64,000 nt of DNA from Neobacillus sp. PS3-34 (GCF_030915465.1 NZ_CP133267.1:2572501-2636500); one strand, 5' to 3'. Positions 39,701 to 49,346 are shown, numbered from the stretch's first letter. Program-made: numbers and translations. The notes: generated by a model from the sequence alone, not told the origin.

Positions 39701-40688
39701 AACTGCTCCAATCCTAAAAGTTGAAAATCCACACGGCGAATCTGCAATGGGTAACCTAATCGCAGATGCAATGAAGTGGGAAATGAACACTGATTTTGCT
39801 GCGGTTAATTCCGGCGGAGTGCGCAATGAGCTTGCGAATCCAGGCAATATCACATGGGGCCAATTGTTCACAATCCAGCCTTTTGGCAACGATCTTGTAA
39901 AGCTTACTGTTACAGGCGCGCAATTACGCCAGATGTTAAATGAACAGTTCCCGAAAGATCCAAATGCAGTTGGTGCAAGAACAAAATTTGTTTACATTTC
40001 CGGATTCAAGTATTTCTGGGATGATTCAAAGCCATGGGGACAAAAGATTAAAGAAATCATCCTTCCAGATGGCTCAAAGATTAATGAAACAAAATCTTAC
40101 ACAATCACTGTAAATAACTTTATGGCTGATGGTGGAGACGGTTTTGGAAGCTTGAAGACTGCTACAAACAAACTAGTCGGCCCAACAGACCTTCAAGGCT
40201 TGATCGACTATATTAAATTCAAGCATTCAGTGAGCGCGAAATACGAAGGAAGATCTACTAGAGTAGTAGACAGCCCGACACCAGTTCCAACACCAGTTCC
40301 AACACCGGTGCCAACGCCAACGCCAACACCGACACCGACTCCAACACCGGTGCCAGTACCAACACCGACGCCAACGCCAACTCCGGAGCCTACTCCAGAG
40401 CCAGAGCCAACGCCAGCAGGTCCGGTATATTGGAAAGGCACAGTATTGAAGCCAGGTCAGATTGGTATGATCACTGTTACAAAATCAATCAACCTGTGGA
40501 AGAATGAAAACGGCAAGCTCGTTCTTGTACGTGTTCTTAAGCCAGGCCAAGTATTCCGCGTTTACAACTATGTAGGAGCACACGGCGGCCAGTACGGACT
40601 TGGAGCAGGCCTGTTCATCACAAACATGAAGACAAACATCAAATACGAAACACCTTCTAAAGCGAAGCTTGAACAAGCTAACCAATAA
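36716..40688 (+). pseudogene. yfkN: Giant secreted bifunctional 2',3'-cyclic nucleotidase / 5'-nucleotidase (YfkN-like), frameshifted near 37500
   Basis: About 1324 residues. Signal peptide (LTATAVLFSTLVSPIGSFHA), then two metallophosphoesterase plus nucleotidase units. Unit 1: LRILETTDLHDNVMAYDYY, GIPGNHEFNYGL, LFGHAHYNFPG. Unit 2: VQLLGINDFHGQLNTQG, GTVGNHEFDEG, IFGGHNHAYMN, and a 5'-nucleotidase end with NSGGVRNEL and FMADGGDGFG. A Pro-Thr linker and the 80-residue end domain shared with the protease at 24525 follow. The frame leaves at GCDVTNE (37500) and resumes as GQQDAENAVFSLSK; one missing A in an A run explains it. It scavenges phosphate and nucleosides outside the cell. Confidence 0.93.
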
Positions 40689-40709
40689 GAAGGAAATCGA
40701 TGCAAAAGG

Positions 40710-40741
40710 AAGGAGGCGCTGAATAGCGCCTCCTTTTTTTG
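40710..40741 (+). terminator. Terminator after the nucleotidase
   Basis: Perfect 10-bp stem AGGAGGCGCT / AGCGCCTCCT, loop GAAT, followed by seven T. Confidence 0.95.
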
Positions 40742-40918
40742 CTAAAGGTTTCATATAAGTGCAGCACTGGCTGCCTCGCTATGATAGCTTAAAACACATC
40801 TAAATAGGTTTTACTTATTGTGTGTGCAACACGATTATGTTCCCAAAACCCGTAACAACCCCTTGTCGGAAGAGTCATAGCTTTAATTCGAAACAACTGT
40901 CTCAGTTTCCACCACAAA

Positions 40919-40956
40919 ATAAAAACAACCCGCTCCAAATAGAAGCAGGCTGTTAG
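40919..40956 (-). terminator. Terminator of the minus-strand secreted-protein gene
   Basis: On the minus strand AACAGCCTGC / GCGGGTTGTT pair (one GT, one mismatch) and are followed by TTTATTTT. It lies 5 bases after the reconstructed stop at 40961, supporting that reconstruction. Confidence 0.7.
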
Positions 40957-40960
40957 ATTC

Positions 40961-42017
40961 TTATTCAGTAGTGTCTTTTCCGCCATTGATGAACCATTTT
41001 CCGTCAACCTTGATCATCGTAAGATTTCCCTCGTCTTCGGACCCATTTTCTTTGGCAGTCATATTAACGGATGCTTCGTCATTGTAGACAAATTCAATTT
41101 CAATTTTGGTAATTTCGATTATTGAAGTTGCAGGCAATGCAGCAAATTTTGCTTTTAAGGCTTCGATAAACTCCTTTCTGTTCCTCGTTTAATGGGTAAA
41201 GATCTGCCATTGCGACAACATCACGTGCGTTATAAGCCGCGACAAAGCTTTTAAGGTGTTGTTCAATCGCATCCTTCTCGGGCGCGATAAAATTCTTCTG
41301 ATAAGCGGCTTCCCACTTGCCTGAAAGGAGAGTGGATAGCTTTGGATCTGCGATTTCATCTACAACCGCATCGCCAATCGCATAAAATTCATCCCATACC
41401 TCTGTATCCTCATGTGACAGGGTGAAGGCAAAAAAAGAATCGATACGTTTGTTCACTCCGAAAAAGCTCTCCATATTTTCTTGGGCAGCAACGAAGGTTG
41501 TTTGATACTTGTTACTGAAGGCAACACGGCTTTTATTAAAGGCAAGTTTAGCTAAATCCTTTGTAAATTGATCGCTTTTCTTTTTCAATGCCACATAGGC
41601 TTTTTCTGAGGAGAATGGAGAGGCAGTGAACCCCTTCTTAAAGGTACTGTAGTCTCTCGCCAGTATTTCACCATTAATAATAGTAGAATTGAAGATCTTC
41701 GCCTGGCTAAGAGCGAGATCAATGGCTTTCACTCGTTTATCAAACGCAGCCTTTTGTTTTCCTTTATAGCCCTTCATCAGCTTCTTCACTTTATCGTTTG
41801 CTGAAGCTAAGCCTGTGATCGCTTTTGTGTTGATGGCTTTAATGGCGCTAGGGCTGCTGATATTCACTTGCTTCGTAATCGGTGCAGCCTGCTTTTCCGC
41901 CCCCTTTAACAGTACATCAATCGCCTTCGTGTTATCTGCCGCAAAAGCTGAATACGAAAATGATGAAAAAATAAGAAGAAATGCAAATAAAGCGGTAACT
42001 ATTTTTCTGATTTTCAT
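40961..42017 (-). pseudogene. Secreted protein with C-terminal NTF2-like domain, frameshifted near 41180
   Basis: About 351 residues from ATG 42017 (AGGGGGACAAG site; a longer start at 42086 has none). Signal peptide IVTALFAFLLIFSSFSYSAFA. The middle is helical, with KKSDQFTKDLAKLAFNKSR and IDSFFAFTLSHEDTEVWDEF. A region begins HLKSFVAAYNARDVVAMADLYP, the usual start of SnoaL/DUF4878-like NTF2 domains. The frame then breaks; the next frame gives RKEFIEALKAKFAALPATS, FVYNDEASVNMTAKENGSE and MIKVDGKWFINGGKDTTE to the stop at 40961. No function can be assigned. Confidence 0.75.
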
Positions 42018-42306
42018 AGACTTGTCCCCCTGGATCTCCACTGATTTAAAAACGATAGATAGATGCAGAACTCTCCCTTCAATCAAGTTATAACTCTATT
42101 TTCTAATTATACCAAAAATTACAAATAATTCTAATCTATTTTTAATACTACTCTAAGAATTACTAATAAAATATTCAAACATCATAATTTTTTCCAATTC
42201 ACGAAAAACCTTCAAAATCCGACCAGAATAGTGTTTAATAGAGTAAAGAATCAATGTAACGCTATAAATTAATTTCCTAAAAAAACCATAGTTTGACAGT
42301 TTTCTG

Positions 42307-42315
42307 TGATATAAT
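42307..42315 (+). promoter_or_regulatory. Extended -10 promoter of the exopolysaccharide locus
   Basis: TGATATAAT (TG-N-TATAAT) 38 bases before the first gene. TTGACA at 42293-42298 is only 11 bases away, too close for a standard -35; no better one is visible. The rest of the 42018-42353 gap holds nothing recognised. Confidence 0.5.
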
Positions 42316-42353
42316 ACAAGTTGTTTTTATTCATATATTAATAGGAGGATCTA

Positions 42354-43103
42354 ATGGAAGAGACGATAAGCCTTAAAGAGTTATTGGCAACTTTGAGAAA
42401 AAGAATATTATTAATCCTGACCACGACGATATTAGCCGTTCTTGTCAGCGGAATAGTCAGTTTTTATTTCCTAACCCCGATTTACCAAGCATCGACACAA
42501 ATTCTGGTCAATCAGTCGAAAAATGATCAGGCTTTATACAATTACAATGAAGTACAAACAAACCTTCAATTAATCAACACGTACAATGTCATCATGAAAA
42601 GCCCGGCAATCCTGGATAAAGTAATCAGTGAGCTGGATTTAAATATGACGACAAAGGAATTAAATGAAAAAATTACAGTAGCCAGTGAAAAGGACTCGCA
42701 GGTCGTAAATGTCTCTGTAGAGGACAAGAATCCAGACCAGGCAGCTGAAATCGCCAATAAGATCGCAGATGTTTTCCAATCAGAAATCGTAAAAATCATG
42801 AATGTTGATAACGTGAGCATTCTGGCAAACGCAAATGTCGGAGAAAATCCAGACCCAATTAAGCCAAGGCCGCTTCTTAATATCGCCATTGCGCTTGTAG
42901 TGGGACTGATGGCCGGTGTTGGGCTTGCCTTCCTATTAGAGTATTTTGATAACACGATTAAAAATGAACAGGACGTTGAAAGAACGCTTGGCCTTCCGAT
43001 TCTGGGTGTAATCCCGGTCATCGATGAAATCAAGATGGAAGAAATGCAGGCACGCCGGATGGCGCGTAAGTCAGAGGTAAGAGGTGAGTCGGTTGGGTCT
43101 TAA
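42354..43103 (+). CDS. ywqC: Capsular polysaccharide chain-length regulator / tyrosine kinase modulator (YwqC, EpsA type)
   Basis: 249 residues with the Wzz layout: membrane helix at about 18-40 (ILLILTTTILAVLVSGIVSF), extracellular domain with YQASTQILVNQSKNDQALYN and a coiled region, second helix at about 180-200 (NIAIALVVGLMAGVGLAFLL) preceded by the proline-rich NPDPIKPRPL. Its cytoplasmic tail activates the partner BY-kinase. Strong ATAGGAGGATCT site. It overlaps the next gene by 20 bases, so the two are coupled. Confidence 0.93.
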   Translation: MEETISLKELLATLRKRILLILTTTILAVLVSGIVSFYFLTPIYQASTQILVNQSKNDQALYNYNEVQTNLQLINTYNVIMKSPAILDKVISELDLNMTTKELNEKITVASEKDSQVVNVSVEDKNPDQAAEIANKIADVFQSEIVKIMNVDNVSILANANVGENPDPIKPRPLLNIAIALVVGLMAGVGLAFLLEYFDNTIKNEQDVERTLGLPILGVIPVIDEIKMEEMQARRMARKSEVRGESVGS

Positions 43104-43792
43104 GAAAAATAAGAATAATACTTCAAGTAATCGCAGAAAGCTAATTACGACGTTTGATCCGAAGTCTCCAATTTCTGAGCAGTACCGGACGATCCGGACG
43201 AATATCCAGTACTCTGCTGTCGATGAGAACATTCAATCAATTATGGTCACTTCATCCAGCCGGCAGAAGGAAAATCGACGACAGCAGCAAATCTTGCGGT
43301 TGTATTTGCACAGCAGGGAAAAAAGGTACTGCTTGTAGACGCTGACCTTAGGAAGCCGACTGTCCATTATACCTTCAATGTACAAAACACTTCCGGTTTG
43401 ACGACTGTGCTCACAAAGCAAATGACGCTTGAAAAAGCGGTTGTCGATACAGAAGAAAAAGATCTCTATATCTTAACAAGTCGCCGATTCCTCCGAACCC
43501 GACGGAGCTGTTAAGCTCACAGTCAATGGAACAGCTGTTAAAAGAAGCAACAGAGATATTCGATATGGTCATCCTGGATACACCGCCGTTGCTTGCTGTG
43601 GCCGATCCGCAAATCCTATCGAATCAGTGTGACGGAACAATCTTGGTTGTGTACAGCGGTAAATCAGAGACAGACCAGGTATTAAAGTCCAAAGAATTGC
43701 TAATGGCAGCTAAAAGCAGGCTGCTTGGCGTGGTGTTAAACAACAAAAAAGTAGAAAAATCCAGCTACTATTATTATTATGGTGGAAAGTGA
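43084..43792 (+). pseudogene. ywqD: BY-type protein tyrosine kinase (YwqD, EpsB, CpsD type) with two frameshifts
   Basis: Cytoplasmic ATPase that autophosphorylates a C-terminal tyrosine cluster and controls polymer synthesis with YwqC. Frame 1 gives PKSPISEQYRTIRTNIQYS and IMVTSSS. A base missing near 43260 moves to a frame reading [19 protein letters not shown] (Walker A), [16 protein letters not shown] (Walker A') and YILTS. A second missing base near 43482 moves to [16 protein letters not shown] and MVILDTPPLLAVADPQIL (Walker B), ending SSYYYYYGGK, the phosphorylated cluster. About 235 residues. Start is GTG 43084 or TTG 43093, both with AGAGGT-like sites. Every motif is intact, so sequence error is likely. 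Confidence 0.9.
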
Positions 43793-43797
43793 CAGGT

Positions 43798-43806
43798 TTC
43801 GACAAA
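43798..43806 (-). promoter_or_regulatory. Exact Spo0A box before the tyrosine phosphatase gene
   Basis: TTCGACAAA, the exact reverse-complement 0A box, in the 43793-43892 gap. It could drive or modulate the distal part of the locus. Confidence 0.4.
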
Positions 43807-43892
43807 AACACCCCCTTTACGGTCATCTTTACCCATGGTAGTATTAAAAAAGTCATAGGAAAATAGCAATTTTTAGGAAAAGAGTGGGTCGA

Positions 43893-44657
43893 ATGATAGA
43901 TTTGCATTGTCATATTTTACATGGAATAGATGATGGAGCTAAAGATTTGACTGATAGTTTAAATATGGCAAAAAGTGCTGTCGCAGAAGGCATTCGGACG
44001 ATTGTCGCAACCCCCCACCATCTGAACGGGTTCTATACGAATCCAAAACAGATCATCCTAGAAAAAGTAGAAGAGCTGAATAAGCATTTAAAGCAGGAAA
44101 ACATAGATTTAACCATTCTTCCCGGACAGGAAACACGCATCTTTGGCGAAATGGCAGAAGGAATGGACTCCGGTGAGCTTCTCTCCGTCTCCCATTCGCC
44201 TTACTTGCTGGTTGAGTTTCCGTCCGCAAATGTACCTCGTTATGCCGAGCAGCTGTTTTTTGATCTGCAGCTAAAGGGTATTATCCCCGTCATTGTGCAT
44301 CCAGAACGGAACCAGGAAATCATTGAAAATCCGGACAAGCTGTATCAGCTTGTGAAAAAAGGCGCGCTTACTCAGGTGACAGCCGCAAGTGTCGCCGGCG
44401 GCTTTGGCAAGAAGATCAAAAGCTTTTCGCTGCAGCTGATCGAAGCCAACCTGACACATTTTATTGCATCCGATGCTCATAACACGACGAATCGTTCATT
44501 CAAAATGATTGATGCGTACGAAGTCATTCGTTCAAAATTCGGACGCGACACGGAGTTCATGTTTATGGAAAATGCAGTCCTTGTGGTAGAGGGCAAGAAT
44601 TTGTACAAGGAAGCCCCGGACCGGATCAAAAAGAAGAAATTCCTCAATTTATTTTAA
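43893..44657 (+). CDS. ywqE: Tyrosine-protein phosphatase, PHP type (YwqE/CpsB)
   Basis: 254 residues from ATG 43893 (AAAGAGTGGG upstream; the GTG at 43884 overlaps it). A manganese-dependent PHP-fold phosphatase that removes phosphate from the BY-kinase. Metal-binding motifs: MIDLHCHILHGIDDGAKD at the N-terminus, ATPHHLNGFY (about 43), PGQETRIFGE, VIVHPERNQE (about 132) and ASDAHNT (about 195). Intact. It completes the YwqC/D/E module. Confidence 0.94.
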   Translation: MIDLHCHILHGIDDGAKDLTDSLNMAKSAVAEGIRTIVATPHHLNGFYTNPKQIILEKVEELNKHLKQENIDLTILPGQETRIFGEMAEGMDSGELLSVSHSPYLLVEFPSANVPRYAEQLFFDLQLKGIIPVIVHPERNQEIIENPDKLYQLVKKGALTQVTAASVAGGFGKKIKSFSLQLIEANLTHFIASDAHNTTNRSFKMIDAYEVIRSKFGRDTEFMFMENAVLVVEGKNLYKEAPDRIKKKKFLNLF

Positions 44658-44685
44658 CCATACAAACCAATCACTATATACATCA

Positions 44686-44835
44686 GTGTCAGGGGAACAA
44701 CCTGACCGGCGACGTCTTCTATCCGTTATATATGAAGGCACTCGGCCCTGCTGTGGGAACGAAGTAACATTCCTTAGACGCGTGTCGTCACTAGCAGGGT
44801 GTGAGGACGGGTTAGATGCCCATTTCATTAATAAA
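44686..44835 (+). ncRNA. Probable EAR (epsC RNA) antitermination element
   Basis: The non-coding gap between the tyrosine-phosphorylation genes and epsC holds a compact structured segment: hairpin GTCAGG / CCTGAC (44688-44706, loop GGAACAA), and a long-range stem CCCTGCT / AGCAGGG (44746-44752 / 44793-44799), followed by GTGAGGACGGGTTAGATGCC. B. subtilis has the EAR element between epsB and epsC, where it promotes readthrough of distal terminators. Position and structure match; I cannot run the covariance model. A small ORF over it is not convincing. Confidence 0.7.
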
Positions 44836-44840
44836 TCAGA

Positions 44841-44903
44841 TAAATATCTAATGAAAAAACATGTGTAAAGACATGTGCTTTTCCATTAGGTATTTATTTT
44901 TTT
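44841..44903 (+). terminator. Long hairpin terminator just after the EAR-like RNA
   Basis: Arms TAAATATCTAATG... (44841-44864) and ...CATTAGGTATTTA (44871-44896), about 24 bp with few mismatches, loop GTAAAG, ending in ATTTTTTT. It would stop transcription before epsC unless antiterminated. Confidence 0.88.
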
Positions 44904-44970
44904 GACCGACGTGCTTTAGTACGGAAAAGAAATAAATGAAGTAAAGAAGAAATCAAGGGGGAATATTGAA

Positions 44971-46779
44971 GTGGCCTACCGATCAAGACTGGCACTTTTA
45001 GCACTATTAGATTCCATATTAGTTTTAACGGCTTTATACCTAAGCTACGGACCGCTCCATCCAATGGTCAAAATTACAGATAGTCTACGCCTGAGTGCGG
45101 CTATATTGCTTATTAGCCATCACGTTTATGCGAGTCTCTATCATCTATATAATAAGGCATGGGAGTATGCGAGTATTGGGGAATTAATTGCGATTGTAAA
45201 AGCGGTAACTCTTTCAGTACTAACGACTGCTTTATTCCAGGTATTAATGAATGATGTAGTATATGACAGAGCCTTAGTCAGCACGTGGATGCTTTATGTG
45301 ATTTTAATCGGGGGAACCCGTTTTATATGGAGAATGTTCAGAGATACCTATATTCAACCAAAATCGACAAAAAAGAGGGCTCTCATTATCGGAGCAGGGT
45401 CAGCCGGATTAATGGTGGCGCGACAATTGAAAAAAAGTCCGGATGCAGAGCTGCTGCCAGTTGCGTTTATTGATGATGATCCGAAAAAATACAAACTGCA
45501 ATTTCTGAATATTCCTGTGTTCGGAAATAAAAGTTCAATCCAGGAAGCAGTAACAAAATTAAAGATTGATAATATCATCATTGCTATACCTTCCCTGAAG
45601 CAATGCGAGTTAAACTTGATTTTTGAAGAATGTTCAAAGACAAAGGTAAAAACGCAAATTATGCCTATGCTTGAGGATTTAATGACTGGGAAAGTATCCG
45701 TCAATCAATTCCGTGAGGTGCAGGTTGAGGACTTGCTTGGCAGGGAGCCGGTGGAACTGGATATTACGAGTATTTCAGAATATGTAACGGGCAAAACAGT
45801 CATGGTCACAGGGGCAGGAGGCTCAATTGGTTCGGAAATCTGCCGTCAAATTTGCACGTTTAATCCTTCTAAAATTGTGCTAGTCGGTCACGGCGAAAAC
45901 AGCATCTACCAGATTGATATGGAGCTGCGTAAGAAGTACCAGCAGGAAATAGAAATTGTTCCAGTCATCGGAGATATTCAGGATCGAGAGAGAATGTTTG
46001 AAGTGATGGAACAGCACAAACCGTTTGTAGTGTATCATGCAGCAGCACATAAGCATGTTCCATTAATGGAATATAATCCGAGAGAAGCAGTTAAGAATAA
46101 TATTTTTGGAACGAAGAACGTTGCTGATGCAGCGGATACGTTTGGTGTTAATACATTTGTTATGATCTCTTCCGATAAAGCAGTAAATCCTCCAAATGTC
46201 ATGGGGGCAACGAAGAGATTTGCGGAAATGATTATCCAGCATTTGTCGTTGCATAGTACAACGAAGTTTGTTGCGGTTCGGTTTGGGAATGTACTAGGCA
46301 GCCGTGGCAGTGTGATTCCATTGTTTAAAAAGCAAATCCAGGCTGGTGGACCAGTTACGGTAACACATCCTGAAATGACTAGGTACTTTATGACAATCCC
46401 AGAGGCTTCCCGACTAGTTATCCAAGCCGGTTCATTAGCACGTGGAGGAGAGATATTTGTCCTTGATATGGGTGAGCCTGTTAAAATTGTCGATCTTGCC
46501 AAAAATCTCATCAAGCTATCTGGATATACAATAGAAGAAATTGGAATCAACTACACAGGAATTCGTCCTGGAGAGAAAATGTATGAAGAATTGCTGAATG
46601 AAAATGAAATTCATAAAAAGCAGGTATTTCCTAAGATACATATTGGGAAGGCAGCTTTGATAGACGAAAAGATATTGCTTAATTTTATGATTGATTTTGA
46701 AACGATAAATGAAGTTGAGATAAAAAATAGACTGTTAGATTTAGCGAATAATAGAATTAATATAACTGCCGCTGTTTAA
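44971..46779 (+). CDS. epsC: UDP-sugar 4,6-dehydratase, EpsC/CapD/PglF type
   Basis: 602 residues from GTG 44971 (AAGGGGGAAT site). Four membrane helices in the first 110 residues, a first Rossmann domain (ALIIGAGSAGLMVARQL, about 132), then the catalytic SDR domain (about 280-600) with VTGAGGSIGSEICRQ, YHAAAHKHVPLMEYNPREA and MISSDKAVNPPNVMGATKR, plus RFGNVLGSRGSVIPLF. Makes the 4-keto-6-deoxy precursor of bacillosamine-type or related sugars from UDP-GlcNAc. Full length for the family. Confidence 0.94.
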   Translation: MAYRSRLALLALLDSILVLTALYLSYGPLHPMVKITDSLRLSAAILLISHHVYASLYHLYNKAWEYASIGELIAIVKAVTLSVLTTALFQVLMNDVVYDRALVSTWMLYVILIGGTRFIWRMFRDTYIQPKSTKKRALIIGAGSAGLMVARQLKKSPDAELLPVAFIDDDPKKYKLQFLNIPVFGNKSSIQEAVTKLKIDNIIIAIPSLKQCELNLIFEECSKTKVKTQIMPMLEDLMTGKVSVNQFREVQVEDLLGREPVELDITSISEYVTGKTVMVTGAGGSIGSEICRQICTFNPSKIVLVGHGENSIYQIDMELRKKYQQEIEIVPVIGDIQDRERMFEVMEQHKPFVVYHAAAHKHVPLMEYNPREAVKNNIFGTKNVADAADTFGVNTFVMISSDKAVNPPNVMGATKRFAEMIIQHLSLHSTTKFVAVRFGNVLGSRGSVIPLFKKQIQAGGPVTVTHPEMTRYFMTIPEASRLVIQAGSLARGGEIFVLDMGEPVKIVDLAKNLIKLSGYTIEEIGINYTGIRPGEKMYEELLNENEIHKKQVFPKIHIGKAALIDEKILLNFMIDFETINEVEIKNRLLDLANNRINITAAV

Positions 46780-46853
46780 CGTAAATAATAGTTAAAAAAG
46801 ATTTTTACATTTAGAACAGAGATTAAAATAGGTGATTAGATATCAGAAATGAT

Positions 46854-46890
46854 AAAAGGTGTTCGATGTTATTCGGACACTTTTTGTTTG
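46854..46890 (+). terminator. Intra-locus terminator before galU
   Basis: AAAAGGTGTTCG pairs with CGGACACTTTTT around ATGTTATT, followed by GTTTGG. Placed inside the apparent operon. Confidence 0.6.
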
Positions 46891-46926
46891 GTTTTTAGTT
46901 ATATAAATAAATTTGAGGGTGAGAAA

Positions 46927-47819
46927 ATGAAGAAAGTACGAAAAGCCATTATTCCTGCAGCAGGTCTTGGAACGAGGTTCCTTCCAGCTACTAAAGCAAT
47001 GCCGAAAGAAATGCTACCAATCGTTGATAAACCAACTATTCAATATATTGTTGAAGAAGCAATTGCATCGGGAATTGAAGATATCATTATCGTGACCGGT
47101 AAAGGTAAACGAGCAATCGAGGATCACTTTGATTTTGCTCATGAACTCGAACAGAATTTAGCGGAAAAAGGTAAATTGGATTTACTAGATAAGGTACAGT
47201 ATTCAACAAACCTGGCAGATATCCACTATATTCGTCAGAAAGAACCAAAGGGTCTAGGTCATGCAGTTTGGTGTGCACGTAATTTTATTGGCGATGAGCC
47301 TTTCGCTAATTAGGTGATGATATCGTTCAAAGTGAAACTCCTTGTTTAAGGCAACTGATAAATATATATGAAGAAACTCACTCATCAGTAATAGGGGTTC
47401 AAACTGTTCCGGATGAAGAAACCAATCGTTATGGTATTATTGATCCTTCTAAACAAGATGGCAGACGGTATCAAGTAAACAACTTTGTGGAAAAACCAAA
47501 ATTAGGCACTGCACCTTCCAGTCTTGCCATCATGGGTCGTTATATACTTACACCTGAAATTTTTATGTTCCTAGAGCAACAGGAAACTGGTGCAGGTGGA
47601 GAGATTCAACTAACCGATGCAATACAGAAATTGAATCAGATTCAACGGGTGTTTGCGTATGATTTTGAGGGCAAACGATATGATGTTGGGGAGAAAATTG
47701 GGTTTGTGAAGACAACGGTTGAGTTTGCTTTACAAGATAAGGATTTGAGGTCAGACTTACTAGCATATCTTGACGAAGTTATGGAGCAAGTGAAAGTTTT
47801 AAATAACATGAAAACTTAA
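46927..47819 (+). pseudogene. galU: UTP-glucose-1-phosphate uridylyltransferase, frameshifted near 47308
   Basis: Makes UDP-glucose for polysaccharides and glycolipids. From ATG 46927 (GAGGGTGAG site): [20 protein letters not shown] (nucleotide loop), [45 protein letters not shown]. The frame then stops at 47313; after a shift it reads [47 protein letters not shown] and [20 protein letters not shown] to the end. About 297 residues, normal length. One base or four may be missing at the GDEPFA/LGDD join. A cell lacking this enzyme would be impaired, unless another copy exists. Confidence 0.92.
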
Positions 47820-47912
47820 ATGATTTAACAAGGCTTATTATTTGAATCAAAAGAGTTCAGGATAAGTGTTTACTTAATAATAAAATAACCATAAAAATAG
47901 TGGAGGTTCAAA

Positions 47913-48671
47913 ATGAATCTAGGTATAAGTGGTAAGAATGTACTTGTAGTTGGAGCAAGCAAAGGAATTGGCAAAAGTATTGCTATTGGATTTGCAGAGG
48001 AGGGAGCGAGGGTTACCACGATAGCCCGTAGTGAAGAATTATTGATTGAATTAGAAGCTGAAATGAAACAGGCTGTGGATATAGACCATGCATACTATGT
48101 TTCAGATATTATGGAAAGTGATGCTAATCAGTTGGCAAGAAGATTAATAGAAGATAGAGGTATTTTTGATATAGTGGTTCATAATGTAGGAGGATCACTG
48201 GTAAGCAGGAACGCGCTAGGAACTTTAGATGAATGGAAACACGCATGGAAATTCAATGCTGGTGTTGCCATAGATATGAATAATGTATTGATTCAGCCAA
48301 TGATAAATAAAGGATGGGGTAGGGTAATACATATTTCATCAATATCAGCTGAAATGTTACGCGGAAACCCGTTGTATGCTTCAGCAAAAGCATTTCTAAA
48401 TGCTTATGTTACAACTGTAGGTCGCACAATTGCTCCAACAGGTGTTGTTATGTCTGCTGTAATGCCTGGAGCGGTCGCTTTTCCAGGGAGTTATTGGGAT
48501 AAATTCACTGTTGAAGATCCAGCTCGTTGTGAGGATTTTTTAAGCCATCATCAGGCTGCGAACCGATTTGGAACTACTAAAGAGATAGCTGATGTGGTCC
48601 TTTTTATGGCAAGTGAGCAAGCTTCTTTTATGCAAGCTGCACTTGTACCAGTTGACGGGGCAAATATGTAG
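47913..48671 (+). CDS. SDR-family oxidoreductase of the polysaccharide locus
   Basis: 252 residues. Classical short-chain dehydrogenase: VLVVGASKGIGKSIAIGFAE (NADP loop, about 10-29), VVHNVGGSL (NNAG equivalent), catalytic Ser in HISSISAEM and YASAKAF (YXXXK, about 158-162). AGTGGAGGTTC site. Ends with PVDGANM, matching typical PVDGG ends. Directly before the sugar transferase and the transketolase pair, it may reduce or oxidise an unusual sugar made by them. Exact substrate unknown. Confidence 0.88.
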   Translation: MNLGISGKNVLVVGASKGIGKSIAIGFAEEGARVTTIARSEELLIELEAEMKQAVDIDHAYYVSDIMESDANQLARRLIEDRGIFDIVVHNVGGSLVSRNALGTLDEWKHAWKFNAGVAIDMNNVLIQPMINKGWGRVIHISSISAEMLRGNPLYASAKAFLNAYVTTVGRTIAPTGVVMSAVMPGAVAFPGSYWDKFTVEDPARCEDFLSHHQAANRFGTTKEIADVVLFMASEQASFMQAALVPVDGANM

Positions 48672-48682
48672 AGGTGAATTCA

Positions 48683-49331
48683 TTGAAGAGAGTATTTGAT
48701 ATAATTTTTAGTTTAGTAGGTTTAATAACTTTATCACCATTATTTATTATCATAGCAGTCATTGTTGCTACAACTTCGCCTGGAGGAGTTTTCTTTAGAG
48801 GTGTTAGAGTAGGGCAACATGGTAATCCCTTTAGGATATATAAGTTTCGTTCTATGATTAAAGATGCTGAAGGTAAAGGAAAGTGGAATGTTGGAGACAA
48901 TGATGATCGCATAACCCCAATTGGCCAGCATCTTAAGAAATACAAAAGTTGATGAACTGCCACAACTTATTAATGTATTAATTGGAGACATGTCATTTGT
49001 TGGCCCACGCCCTGAACTTCAGCATTATGTTAATATGTATACAGAACAAGAGAAAAGAATTCTTGATTTGAAACCTGGTATTACAGACTGGGCATCGATT
49101 ACTAATTTTGATCAATTTGAAATATTCACAAAGGCAAAGGACCCTGATGAAGCTTATTTGAAGTATATAAGACCATTGAAGCTTCAACTGCAACTATATT
49201 ATAGAAATAATAATTCTTTTTTTAGTGATATAAAGATTATTCTATGGACAGTTTATAAAGTTATTTCACATTCGGAAAAATTACCTATGGAGATAGCACA
49301 AATTGCTACCTCTTTGGAAGATAGAAGGTAG
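48683..49331 (+). pseudogene. Initiating sugar-phosphate transferase (EpsL/WcaJ C-terminal type), frameshifted near 48935
   Basis: Transfers a sugar-1-phosphate to undecaprenyl phosphate, the first step of repeat-unit assembly. From TTG 48683 (AGAGGTGA site): KRVFDIIFSLVGLITLSPLF (membrane hairpin), GQHGNPFRIYKFRSM. The frame stops at 48952; one extra A in CTTAAGAA moves it to LRNTKVDELPQLINVLIGD, MSFVGPRPEL and KPGITDWASI, the conserved active region. About 216 residues, a short monotopic form. Confidence 0.9.
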
Positions 49332-49346
49332 AGAGGGAGTGTAGTT

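Noticed and set aside
42293..42315. Standard sigma-A promoter TTGACA/TATAAT before ywqC
   Set aside because: The two hexamers are only 11 bp apart; only the extended -10 is kept.
44686..44868. 60-codon ORF over the EAR-like RNA
   Set aside because: No ribosome site, unlikely protein sequence, and overlaps the structured RNA and its terminator.
1115..49331. Programmed ribosomal frameshifting as the cause of the split genes
   Set aside because: The shift sites have no common slippery heptamer or downstream structure and involve unrelated genes, with shifts in both directions.
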